This document shows positions 28,157 through 36,964 of a stretch of DNA of 64,000 bases, piece after piece. Position 1 is the stretch's first letter, and every line of letters begins with the position of its first letter. The notes beneath the pieces were generated by a model. That model did not search any database, was not told the DNA's origin, and saw nothing but the letters and a program-made list of their open reading frames with translations. The position numbers were made by a program, and so were the translations under genes. Location: the NCBI GenBank assembly GCA_900455085.1, contig UGTZ01000001.1, forward strand, positions 2,448,501-2,512,500. Direction: 5' to 3'. This stretch comes from Providencia rettgeri. Lineage in GTDB: Bacteria; Pseudomonadota; Gammaproteobacteria; Enterobacterales; Enterobacteriaceae.

Positions 28157-28190
28157 AAATGCCTATGGCAATCAAGTCATAGGCATTTAT
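28157..28190 (+). terminator. Terminator after cmoB
   Basis: Stem AAATGCCTATG / CATAGGCATTT at 28157-28167 and 28178-28188 with a ten-base loop, then ATTG. It sits between convergent cmoB and the dms operon and may work on both sides. Confidence 0.8.
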
Positions 28191-28212
28191 TGTCATAGTG
28201 GTTAAGAAGCGA

Positions 28213-28989
28213 TTACATTGTTATTTGCCATAGATTATAGAAGGCAATTCGGCCAGATAACTCTGCTAAAATAACCGCTAGCGCACATAGGCTTAATAGT
28301 ACGGATGAATTTCTTCCGCGATATAACAGCGCCGGGTAAACAAATAACATCACCGCTAAGACGACTAACTGGAAGCTCCAAAAACCAGCTTGCTCGGCAC
28401 TAATCTCTGGCCCTGTCTCGCCTAAAAATGACACATAAGCCGCGCGAGTAGCAAAAATAATAATTGAACCAATCAAAAATACCATCGCCCCTAACCGCTG
28501 AGCGCCAAATAGGATAGCTAACGCGCCACCAGCGACTAATAGTGTCATCCACATTTGTAATGTCGTGAAAACAGTAAACCAATTGGCTACTGTGGCAATA
28601 TTATAAACTTGAGGAATTGACCATACGAATGTCAAACCAAAAATAACCGTGGCAATATTACACAGTTCACTTAGCGCTTTATTTTTAATCAATAAGGTGA
28701 ATAATAAAGTTGCGGCCCCAAAAGCGACAAAAATACCACTGAGTAAAGCTTCATTACTCATTGGTGAGCGGCCTACGCCTAAAAGCATATTAAAGAAGCG
28801 TAGAGGCTGCCCAACGTGTAATCCTCCAATGACTAGCGCAATGATCATGATGACAAATGCCGCTATATTGGCATGACGTAATTGGTTTTCGCCCAACATC
28901 CCCAGTTTTCGGCTCGCATACGCCAATAAATATAAACCTGCTGCCGACTGCCCCAATACGGTGAAAAAAACGAGTGGAAGTTCGTGCAT
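28213..28989 (-). CDS. dmsC: DmsC-type membrane anchor subunit
   Basis: A 258-residue integral membrane protein with about eight helices, of the DmsC family that anchors DMSO reductase and oxidises menaquinol. It starts MHELPLVFFTVLGQSAAG at 28989, one base past the dmsB stop. AGAGG in the end of dmsB is its ribosome site. A 26-codon longer frame is open but overlaps dmsB. Shorter than E. coli DmsC (287), as many paralogues are. Third gene of the operon. Confidence 0.88.
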   Translation of the reverse strand: MHELPLVFFTVLGQSAAGLYLLAYASRKLGMLGENQLRHANIAAFVIMIIALVIGGLHVGQPLRFFNMLLGVGRSPMSNEALLSGIFVAFGAATLLFTLLIKNKALSELCNIATVIFGLTFVWSIPQVYNIATVANWFTVFTTLQMWMTLLVAGGALAILFGAQRLGAMVFLIGSIIIFATRAAYVSFLGETGPEISAEQAGFWSFQLVVLAVMLFVYPALLYRGRNSSVLLSLCALAVILAELSGRIAFYNLWQITM

Positions 28990-28990
28990 G

Positions 28991-29608
28991 TTATACCTCT
29001 GCTGGGTTTTGTAATTTCCCGCTTTTGTCACCACAAGGTTTAGCATCTTTATGCGGCTTAATGACAATATTAGGATTAGTAAGAGAAGGGTTTGGCATGG
29101 GGGCTACCCCACTAATATTGCCATGTCGCTCGCGAAGGATGTTGATATCATCAAAGTCCAATGCGCGTTGTGGGCAAGATTCAACACAAACAGGCTTCAT
29201 CCCTTTTTCGACGCGTTCATAGCATCCATCGCATTTACTCATCAATTTTTTCTTTTCATCATACTGTGGTGCGCCGTATGGGCAACGTAACTCGCAGTAG
29301 CGACATCCAACACAAATTGTTTGGTCGACCACCACTAGTCCGTCTTGCTCACGTTTGTGCATAGCGCCAGTTGGACATCCTGCAACACAGGTTGGGTTAG
29401 AACAATGATTACAGGATATTGATAGATAGTAGCTATAAACATTCTGTTGCCATATCCCCTCTTGTTGCTGCCATGTTCCACCACCAAACTCGTATACCCG
29501 ACGAAATTTAGGCCCTAAATCAAGGTCTTTTTCATCCTTACAACTCACCTGACACGTTTTACACCCAGTGCATTTTGTTGAGTCAAAATAAAAACCATAC
29601 TGTTTCAT
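28991..29608 (-). CDS. dmsB: DmsB-type iron-sulfur subunit
   Basis: A 205-residue electron-transfer subunit that carries four [4Fe-4S] clusters between DmsC and DmsA. Four cysteine groups are visible: CTGCKTCQVSC, CNHCSNPTCVAGCP, CVGCRYCELRCP, and CDGCYERVEKGMKPVCVESCP. It begins MKQYGFYFDSTKCTGC. Second gene of the operon, 10 bases after dmsA. Confidence 0.95.
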   Translation of the reverse strand: MKQYGFYFDSTKCTGCKTCQVSCKDEKDLDLGPKFRRVYEFGGGTWQQQEGIWQQNVYSYYLSISCNHCSNPTCVAGCPTGAMHKREQDGLVVVDQTICVGCRYCELRCPYGAPQYDEKKKLMSKCDGCYERVEKGMKPVCVESCPQRALDFDDINILRERHGNISGVAPMPNPSLTNPNIVIKPHKDAKPCGDKSGKLQNPAEV

Positions 29609-29618
29609 TCATCGCCCC

Positions 29619-32046
29619 TTATGCACGTTTCACGTCAACTAAGTTAGTATGTTGTGGATTCCCTTTAACAAGGGCGGAAGGTTGTTGTGTCGTTAGTGTA
29701 TTGATACAACCGCCAATATCGACCCCCTCCTCATTGACTTCTCGCCAAGCACCTTGCGGGACTGCAATCACACCGGGTAATACGCGCTCCGTCACTTTTG
29801 CTTTAATATGCATACGTCCACGGTCATTGAAAATTTCAGTAATATCACCATCCTGAATACCACGAGCTGATGCATCAATTGGGTTAATCCAATACTGGTG
29901 AGGAACGGCTTCGCGTAACATCGCAATATTAAAATATGAAGAATGCGCATGGCCTTTATCGTGATAGCCTGTCATTTGCAGTGGATATTTTTGTTTAGCT
30001 TGCTTGTTTTCAACGCCTTCCAGTATTTACACAATATTCAGGTACAGCAGGTATTCGCTGGTCAGTTGGGTATTCCCACTCTTTCGCTATCTTAGCGAGC
30101 CTTTCTGAATAAATTTCAATTTTACCCGATGGTGTGGGTAATGGCGCGGTTTCAGGTGAGTCTCTGAATGGTTTTAATGCAATATAATCTGCACTGTTTG
30201 CCAATTTTCTATCCACGATCCCCATATCATTCGTTTCTTCGAACGTTGGCAAGTGTGGATTTTTTTCTCGCATCAGGTTATAGCAATGTTCTATCCACTG
30301 CTCATGAGTACGACCTTCAGTAAATTGGTCTTTAATACCCAGTTTTTCAGCAATATCAGTTAAAACATCATAAGATTGGCGACACTCCCATAATGGGGTA
30401 ATCGCATTTTGTAGGCGAATAGCGTAGTGATAAGCACCGCTGGCATACGAGTTATTAATTAAATCATTTGATTCAACGCTGGTCACATCGGGTAAAATTA
30501 AATCCGCATATTTAGTCGATGGCGTCATATGCGTATCCCACACCAAAATAAATTCGCATAAAGACTCATCTGTTAGAATTTTGTGGGTTTTGTTTAAGTC
30601 AGAATGTTGATTACCCGTGACATTACTCGCATAGTGCCATAAAAATTTCACATTCGTTTCAAGACGCTCTTTACCAAGCAGTGTTGAATTTGTCGCCGTC
30701 ATTTCGGTTCCGCGCGCAATCGCATTTGTCCACATAAAACACGGGATCTTGGTTTTAACTGGATTTGGAATAGCAAAACCTGGCACCGAATACGCCACGT
30801 TTCCTCCCCATCCTCCGGCATTCGTCCCTGGACGCCCAATATGCCCCGTGACAATCGGTAACATCATCACTGCCCGTGCTGCTTGTTCACCCGATGCCGT
30901 CCTTTGCAATCCCCAGCCTTGAGAAATCCACGCGGCTTTCGCATTACCTAACTCACGAGCCAGTTGAATAATACGAACTGGTGAGACGCCTGTAATTTGG
31001 CTAGCCCACTGCGGTGTTTTTTTCAATGCCATCATCACCGAGCCCTAAAATATAATCCTTATATGAGCCATTTTTGGGTGCAGACTCAGGAAGTGTCTGG
31101 CTATCCCCAACCCACACAATATTTCGCTAAAAAAAGCCTCATCCGTTAATTGTTCTTTAATCAATGTATGGATAATCGCAGCCACAAGTGCACCATCTGT
31201 CCCCGGATAAATTGGGATCCATTCAGCGCCTAGCGTTGTCACGCTATCGGTACGGCGCGGGTCAATAATAATGACTTTAGCTTGGCTTTTTTCTAATGCT
31301 TTTAGGGTTTCGTAGAATTGGCCGCCACCGGACATCCGTGTTTCCGCAATATTATGACCAAACATCACAACTAAATCGCTATTGGCTATTTCAGACAACA
31401 GTGAATCATCCAACTTGCCATAAACATACGGAATAACGCCGTTTATTTGTGCAGTTGAGTAGGTTCCATGTTGATCAAGAAACCCACCGAGTTGGCTTAG
31501 TAACCGCTTACAGGCATTACGCCCTTGTAAATTAGCACCAGTAGATCCTGAACCATACTGATAGTAAATCGCTTCATTGCCATATGTATCAATGGTTGAG
31601 CGCAATTTTTGCGCCACAATCGTCGTTGCTTCATCCCAACTGATCCGTTTAAATTTTCCTTCTCCCCGTTTACCTGTACGCAATAACGGGTATTTCAAGC
31701 GGTCTGGGTTATAGGTTTTCCAGCGAACAGAACGCCCTCTCAAGCAAGGACGTATTTGATGTAAACCAAATTGCGTGTCGTCATACATGGTTTCATTCGA
31801 TATACGAGTAATGACGTCATCTTTTACATGTACTTTGAGCGGGCAGCGACTGCCACAATTGACTAAGCATGCGCTGTATTTAATTTTTTCGCTGACTTCA
31901 TCGGGTTGGATTGTGATGGTTGGTGTTGCTTGAGCGGAAAAAGGGAGAGAGATGGAGCTGATAATAGACGTTGTCGTAGCGACAGAGGCAGAGGCTTGAA
32001 TAAACTGTCGCCGGCTCAGCGCTTTTTCCCTGATTTTATTGATCAT
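29619..32046 (-). CDS. dmsA: DmsA-type molybdopterin reductase, about four frameshifts as sequenced
   Basis: Catalytic subunit of a periplasm-facing DMSO-reductase-family enzyme, about 808 residues when rebuilt. The N-terminus MINKIREKALSRRQFIQASA is a Tat signal with RRQFI. A cysteine cluster motif (CLVNCGSRC ... RPCLRG) for one [4Fe-4S] follows, then molybdo-bis-MGD binding domains. Frames 31045-32046, 30010-31038 and 29619-29975 join after one-base deletions near 31132, 31106, 31020 and 30027, each in or beside a homopolymer. Substrate could be DMSO, TMAO or another S/N-oxide. A selenate/YnfE-like role is possible. An FNR-like box lies 89 bases upstream. Confidence 0.88.
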
Positions 32047-32134
32047 TACATTGCTACCTTATTAATTATTATAAATTGAATTACTTAGTATTCTTATAGT
32101 AATTAGATAGTAGCCTTATAAAAACAAGGGTTAA

Positions 32135-32148
32135 TTGACATGTATCAA
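32135..32148 (-). promoter_or_regulatory. FNR-like box upstream of dmsA
   Basis: TTGACATGTATCAA fits the FNR consensus TTGATNNNNATCAA with one mismatch. It lies 89 bases upstream of the dmsA start codon, a plausible class II distance if the transcript starts about 45 bases upstream of the gene. This fits anaerobic induction, as known for E. coli dmsABC. Confidence 0.7.
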
Positions 32149-32239
32149 CACAAGCAATAATTAAACCATTAATGATAAATAAATCATATTTTTAGTCTTC
32201 TTATTGGCTATTTTAATGACATTAAACTAGTTGATGACT

Positions 32240-32277
32240 AAAAAACAATAAGGAAAACCAACGAATTGATTTTCCTT
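32240..32277 (-). terminator. Terminator after cutC
   Basis: Stem AAGGAAAACCAA / TTGATTTTCCTT at 32250-32261 and 32266-32277 with one internal mismatch and a CGAA loop. On the reverse strand it is followed by ATTGTTTTTTAGT. It separates cutC from the dms promoter region. Confidence 0.85.
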
Positions 32278-32337
32278 AAAGAATAACAAGCTATGTAAAA
32301 TTTCTATATCAAAGCTGTGTATTGAGTCCGGCAGCAA

Positions 32338-33100
32338 TTAAACAGAAACTTTTTCTGTAATAGAAATAAAGTCCTTCATCGCTTCGACCGTAGGACCATC
32401 CCACACAATAATGAGTAAATTCATCTGATTCACTATTAGAGGCCATTGTCACGCCCACTTTGCGGTAACTCATGGTTGATGGTACCGTTTTCCCCGCGGA
32501 ACTGTGCACCTCAGATAAGCCGATTTCCATAAATTTACTTAAATTGGCCAAACGTACGCCCGCACCTGCCATTATTTGTGGGCCATTAATTTGCTGGCTT
32601 TTTTCATGTAGCTCTTTCAAGAGCGGTAAACCTAACTCCGCGCTTTGTTGCTGCCCAGAGGTTAAAATGCGAGCTACGCCAAGTTCCTTTAATTGTTCTA
32701 AAGCTAACAATGGGTTAATACACATATCAAATGCACGGTGGAAGGTAATATTCATCCCCTGTGCTATTTCCATCAACGTGTGCATCCTATTGATATCAAT
32801 GCGCCCTTCATTGTCCAATATACCGATAACTGCGCCTGAAAAACCCATTTCCTTAATCATAATTAAATCTTCACGGATCACGTCAAATTCACTGATGTTA
32901 TAGCAAAAATCACCACCACGAGGACGAATAATAGGATGAACTGGAATATGTAGTTTTTCTTTTGCCAGTTTCAGGTAGCCATAACTGGGTGTTAAGCCAC
33001 CATCAGCGGCGCCAGAGCAAAGCTCGATACGATCTGCACCATACTCTTGGGCCACTTGGGCGCATTCAATTCCAAAACAACAGATTTCCAGTTTTGCCAT
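32338..33100 (-). CDS. cutC: CutC family protein, one frameshift near the 3' end
   Basis: A TIM-barrel protein of the CutC family (about 253 residues rebuilt), named for a disputed role in copper homeostasis. It opens MAKLEICCFGIECAQVAQEY behind GGAGG and shows IPVHPIIRPRGGDFCY and the conserved FHRAFDM and MAGAGV segments. The last part runs in another frame past about 32398, where removing one G restores YCVDGPTVEAMKDFISI and a TAA at 32338-32340. Enzyme activity is not established. It is monocistronic, with yecM ending 183 bases upstream. Confidence 0.9.
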
Positions 33101-33282
33101 CACAACCTCCGAAATAGAGCAATAAAACACCTGCTTTATGTGCCCCAAAAATAATGAAAAGATTTAATGTTAAACGTTAACAATTCGGCTAATAATGCCA
33201 TTTATTAAAAAATGTTATCGGATGGATATCACACCGCCAAAAGTTAATGAGAATTATTGATCAATAACGTTAATTACATCAC

Positions 33283-33837
33283 TTATTTTTCACTTTCAAT
33301 TATCTTTTTTAGCGGAAATGGATGGTATTTAACGGTTACTTCACCATTTGATACTGCTAATGTTGGATTTGGCAACCTTTCTTGCTGCCCTTTAGGCTGA
33401 CTCATCTTCATTCGGTACCCTTGGGGTAAAGGGTCAGGTAGCAACTGGAATGCCGAAGTTTCTAGCTCACTTGGCTCAACATCAATTACCATTTCAATAT
33501 GTTCCCAGCTTTCTTTCGGGTAAATTTTGTCTTTTGGGAAAGGTAATTCAATCATAAACACATCTTGGCCTACGATGTTTAACGGTTCGCTTAGCTCATA
33601 TAAACGAATCGGCCGACCATTAATTACATTGTCAGATAAAAGTTGCGCACATTGCAGTAACCCTTGGTGCCAACGTTCTGCAGTTGCAAGATGATGACAA
33701 CGCACTGAAATGTGGTCTATCGGAAAGGATGACAATGATAGGTTTATCTCCTGCGCCATCTGTTGTAATTTACTAATAAATACAGGTAGGTCATCCCATA
33801 AATCTTGTAATTGCGAAATTTTGCTAAACTGTGGCAC
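33283..33837 (-). CDS. yecM: VOC-superfamily protein YecM
   Basis: A 184-residue YecM-family protein. These have a vicinal-oxygen-chelate fold with a metal-binding pattern, but no known substrate. The ISVRCHHLATAERWHQGL and ESWEHIEMVID segments carry the conserved His residues. The order cutC-yecM-argS is the E. coli order. Unbroken and of normal length. Confidence 0.92.
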   Translation of the reverse strand: MPQFSKISQLQDLWDDLPVFISKLQQMAQEINLSLSSFPIDHISVRCHHLATAERWHQGLLQCAQLLSDNVINGRPIRLYELSEPLNIVGQDVFMIELPFPKDKIYPKESWEHIEMVIDVEPSELETSAFQLLPDPLPQGYRMKMSQPKGQQERLPNPTLAVSNGEVTVKYHPFPLKKIIESEK

Positions 33838-34004
33838 TTAAAGCCCCCCCTTTACAAAAACTTATCTGCCAAACAATGGCGCAGACTGTAGCATGAGAGC
33901 CCCAAAATGTGGTATAAAACCTGCCGATTTTTCTCTTCCACCTTTTAGTTATGCGCATGTGATGGCACAATGCGGTAACTATGTTCGTAATTTAAGGTAA
34001 TTCG

Positions 34005-35735
34005 GTGAATATTCAGGCGATTCTTTCAGATAAAATTAGTGCTGCGATGTTAGCAGCGGGTGCTCCAGAAGGCAGTGATGCACTTGTGCGTCAGTCCGCT
34101 AAAGCTCAGTTTGGTGACTACCAAGCTAATGGAGTGATGGGCGCGGCTAAAAAGATGGGGATGGCTCCGCGACAACTGGCTGAACAGCTTGTTAATCACT
34201 TAGATTTGGAAGGGATTGCCAGCAAAGTTGAAATTGCAGGTCCTGGCTTTATTAATATCTTCCTTGAGCCAACTTGGGTTGAAAAGCATGTTGAAGAAGC
34301 ATTAGCTTCACAGCGCTTAGGTATCGCACCAGTCAAGTCTGAAACGATTGTTATTGACTATTCAGCGCCTAATGTCGCAAAACAGATGCACGTGGGTCAC
34401 TTGCGTTCAACCATCATTGGTGATGCTGCGGCACGTACCCAGGAATTTATTGGTCATAAAGTCATTCGAGCCAATCACGTCGGTGATTGGGGTACGCAAT
34501 TTGGTATGTTAATTGCCTATCTTGAAAAAGTACAAAATGAAGATGCCACAGATATGGCACTTGCAGACCTCGAAGAATTTTATCGCGAAGCCAAAAAGCA
34601 CTACGACGAAGATGAAGAGTTCGCGGTACGCGCACGTGGTTATGTTGTGAAATTGCAATCCGGTGATGAGTATTGCCGCCAAATGTGGCGTAAATTAGTT
34701 GATATCACCATGCAACAAAACCAAGAAACCTACCGGCGCTTAAACGTCACCTTAACTGAAGATGACGTGATGGGCGAAAGTTTATATAACAGCATGCTAC
34801 CAGGTATTGTTGCAGATTTAAAAGCTAAAGGTTTAGCTGTTGAGAGTGAAGGCGCGACGGTTGTTTTCCTTGATGAATTTAAAAATAAAGAAGGCGAACC
34901 TATGGGCGTGATCGTCCAGAAAAAAGATGGTGGCTTCTTGTATACAACAACCGATATTGCCTGTGCTAAATACCGTTATGAAACCCTGCACGCTGACCGC
35001 TCACTGTACTATATTGACTCACGCCAACATCAACATTTGATGCAAGCATGGACCATCGTCCGTAAAGCAGGTTATATCCCTGAATCAATGGCGCTTGAGC
35101 ACCATATGTTCGGTATGATGCTAGGTAAAGATGGTAAGCCATTTAAGACTCGTACCGGTGGTACTGTCCGTTTATCTGACTTGCTTGATGAAGCAGTTGA
35201 ACGCGCTCAAGCATTGATCCGTGAGAAAAACCCGGATATGCCTGAAGATGAATTACTTAACGTCGCGAATGTGGTCGGTATTGGTGCGGTTAAGTACGCT
35301 GACTTATCCAAAAACAGAACGACGGATTATATTTTTGATTGGGACAACATGTTAGCTTTCGAAGGAAATACCGCTCCGTATATGCAATATGCGTATACCC
35401 GTGTGGCTTCTATTTTCAAGAAAGCCAATTTAACCCATGCAGACTTAACTCTGCCTATTTCATTACAAGACCCACGTGAAATTGCACTTGCGACACGTTT
35501 ATTACAGTTTGAAGAAACCATTCTAACTGTCGCTCGTGATGGTACTCCTCATGTTATGTGTGCTTATTTATATGAATTAGCAGGTTTGTTCTCTGGTTTC
35601 TATGAGCACTGCCCTATCTTGTCAGCTGATAACGAAGCACAGCGCCAAAGCCGCTTGAAATTGGCTGCATTAACCCAAAGAACGTTAAAAACCGGCTTAG
35701 ACACACTAGGTATTGAAACCGTTGAAAGAATGTAA
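34005..35735 (+). CDS. argS: Arginyl-tRNA synthetase
   Basis: A 576-residue class I synthetase, one shorter than E. coli ArgRS. It opens with the Add-1 domain involved in D-loop recognition, then the HIGH-type motif HVGH at 129-132 within APNVAKQMHVGHLRS. The family characteristically lacks a canonical KMSKS, and here the region reads DGKPFKTRTGG. The C-terminus ends IETVERM, typical of ArgRS. It starts with GTG at 34005 behind TTAAGG. Essential and unbroken. Confidence 0.97.
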   Translation: MNIQAILSDKISAAMLAAGAPEGSDALVRQSAKAQFGDYQANGVMGAAKKMGMAPRQLAEQLVNHLDLEGIASKVEIAGPGFINIFLEPTWVEKHVEEALASQRLGIAPVKSETIVIDYSAPNVAKQMHVGHLRSTIIGDAAARTQEFIGHKVIRANHVGDWGTQFGMLIAYLEKVQNEDATDMALADLEEFYREAKKHYDEDEEFAVRARGYVVKLQSGDEYCRQMWRKLVDITMQQNQETYRRLNVTLTEDDVMGESLYNSMLPGIVADLKAKGLAVESEGATVVFLDEFKNKEGEPMGVIVQKKDGGFLYTTTDIACAKYRYETLHADRSLYYIDSRQHQHLMQAWTIVRKAGYIPESMALEHHMFGMMLGKDGKPFKTRTGGTVRLSDLLDEAVERAQALIREKNPDMPEDELLNVANVVGIGAVKYADLSKNRTTDYIFDWDNMLAFEGNTAPYMQYAYTRVASIFKKANLTHADLTLPISLQDPREIALATRLLQFEETILTVARDGTPHVMCAYLYELAGLFSGFYEHCPILSADNEAQRQSRLKLAALTQRTLKTGLDTLGIETVERM

Positions 35736-35756
35736 TTCAAATCTATAGGTTGTCTA

Positions 35757-36329
35757 TTAACGGTTCACTTCGGTGAGCCGTTTTTGTTTGCGTTGTTTCG
35801 CTAGCTTTGTTGTTAGTTTTTGCAATTCATCGATATATTCATTCGCGCAATTACGGAGTACTAAGTTCCATTTACAAAGTATTTTTGCTTGTTCATAAAG
35901 TTCAGGGTTATGCGACAACCGGTTATTCTGTTGTAGCCAATCAGCAACACTCGCCCAGTCCCATAACGGAGATGCCCCTCTCAAACGTTGTACGGGCGCA
36001 GGGAAATGACCTTTACCTCGAGCCCCATCTTTCAGCAAAGCCACTGCTTGACGGGTTAGTCCTGTCAATTCTGCAATATCACTTAGCCCAACCAAAGCGG
36101 AATCAATAGATTCCACTTTTATACTCATTGATGTACTTTCAATATCTGTAATCGCAGTTTCAATTGCACGATCAAAAGATTCCGCTTCCCTATCAAATTC
36201 TAAATAAACCGATTTACCATAGAAGCACACCAATGCATCGCCACAGCCTGCGGCAAATATGGTATCAACTAAGCCTTCCGTATCAGCAGTCACACCCGAT
36301 AGTGTTAATGTGAAAGTAAATAGCGCCAT
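35757..36329 (-). CDS. HTH DNA-binding protein, putative antitoxin partner of the HicA-like gene
   Basis: A 190-residue protein with two parts. Residues 1-78 form an unfamiliar alpha/beta domain (MALFTFTLTLSGVTADTEGL, GKSVYLEFDREAESFDRAIE). Residues of about 80-133 look like an AlpA/excisionase-type helix-turn-helix (GLSDIAELTGLTRQAVALL, then PLWDWASVADWL). A basic tail follows. It lies 43 bases downstream of a HicA-like gene in the same direction, the order usual for hicA-hicB. HicB antitoxins also combine an N-terminal toxin-binding domain with a DNA-binding domain. I infer an antitoxin or autoregulator. Its last codons overlap the argS terminator. Confidence 0.75.
   Translation of the reverse strand: MALFTFTLTLSGVTADTEGLVDTIFAAGCGDALVCFYGKSVYLEFDREAESFDRAIETAITDIESTSMSIKVESIDSALVGLSDIAELTGLTRQAVALLKDGARGKGHFPAPVQRLRGASPLWDWASVADWLQQNNRLSHNPELYEQAKILCKWNLVLRNCANEYIDELQKLTTKLAKQRKQKRLTEVNR
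35760..35786 (+). terminator. argS terminator inside the HTH gene's 3' end
   Basis: Stem ACGGTTCAC / GTGAGCCGT at 35760-35768 and 35773-35781 with a TTCG tetraloop, followed by TTTTTG. It starts 24 bases past the argS stop and lies within the last codons of the convergent HTH gene. Confidence 0.9.
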
Positions 36330-36372
36330 AATTTCCCCATCTTACATAAATAAGCGGCCTAAGCCGCTTGGA

Positions 36373-36609
36373 TTAACCTAAAAGAGCAATACAGTGGTTC
36401 ACTTTACGTATTATCTGTTTAGCATGCACTTCCATAACTTTTGGCGTTGACCAGACACTCATCATATGTGTTTTGTGTTCACCCACTGCGTTACCACAAC
36501 GTAACTTGCAAAAAGTATGTGATGAGTTTCCTGCTGTAACCCAGACCCAGCCATTTTCTATCGCATATTCAATAGCAGCCTGAACATGCTTATTTGGGTG
36601 CTTTTTCAT
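36373..36609 (-). CDS. Small HicA-like protein, putative mRNA interferase toxin
   Basis: A 78-residue basic protein starting MKKHPNKHVQAAIEYAIENG behind GGAGG, four codons inside the longest frame. The core GW(x)5GNSSHTF, with a His at 31, resembles the HicA pattern GW...GSHHxF, whose His is catalytic for RNA cleavage. A following SVWSTP strand and a C-terminal helix fit the small dsRBD-like fold. It also has four Cys or His residues (C34, C38, H45, H48) not typical of HicA. Named toxin by resemblance and by its partner only. I cannot confirm family membership without a profile search. Confidence 0.6.
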   Translation of the reverse strand: MKKHPNKHVQAAIEYAIENGWVWVTAGNSSHTFCKLRCGNAVGEHKTHMMSVWSTPKVMEVHAKQIIRKVNHCIALLG

Positions 36610-36964
36610 CAACCTCCGCATAACATAGCCATTGCGTTGACAATAGTCAACAAATAATATCCAATAAATTGAATATTTCCCTGAAATTAGTTGTTGTCAC
36701 AACAACCCAGTAAATATACTCCAAAAATAGAGTTAGCTATTGCTTTTATCAATGAAAACAATTAATTGAAATTTCATGAAATGATTTTGAAATTAATAAT
36801 TCAGTTATAAAGAGAATAAATTTGCGTAGATAATTAGAAATTGAAGGGAAAGAATCTATGCCTGCTGGCACCTTAACTACATAGATTGCAGAGATAAAAA
36901 AGCCCAATTTTATGAGATTTCCTCATTAAAATTGGGCTTTTAAGGTCATTGACCTTCTTATTAA
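36610..36964. other. Promoter region of the HicA-like module plus murJ terminator
   Basis: About 355 bases. It holds the upstream region of the HicA-like gene and, at 36853-36887, nested inverted repeats (AATCTATG / CATAGATT, spaced by 19 bases, enclosing TGCC-TGCT-GGCA). This is followed by the murJ terminator. No gene seen. Confidence 0.4.
36898..36941 (-). terminator. Terminator after murJ
   Basis: A long stem AAAAGCCCAATTTTATGAG / CTCATTAAAATTGGGCTTTT at 36898-36916 and 36922-36941 with one bulged T and a short loop. It lies 24 bases past the murJ stop. The A and T edges make it work in either direction. Confidence 0.9.
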
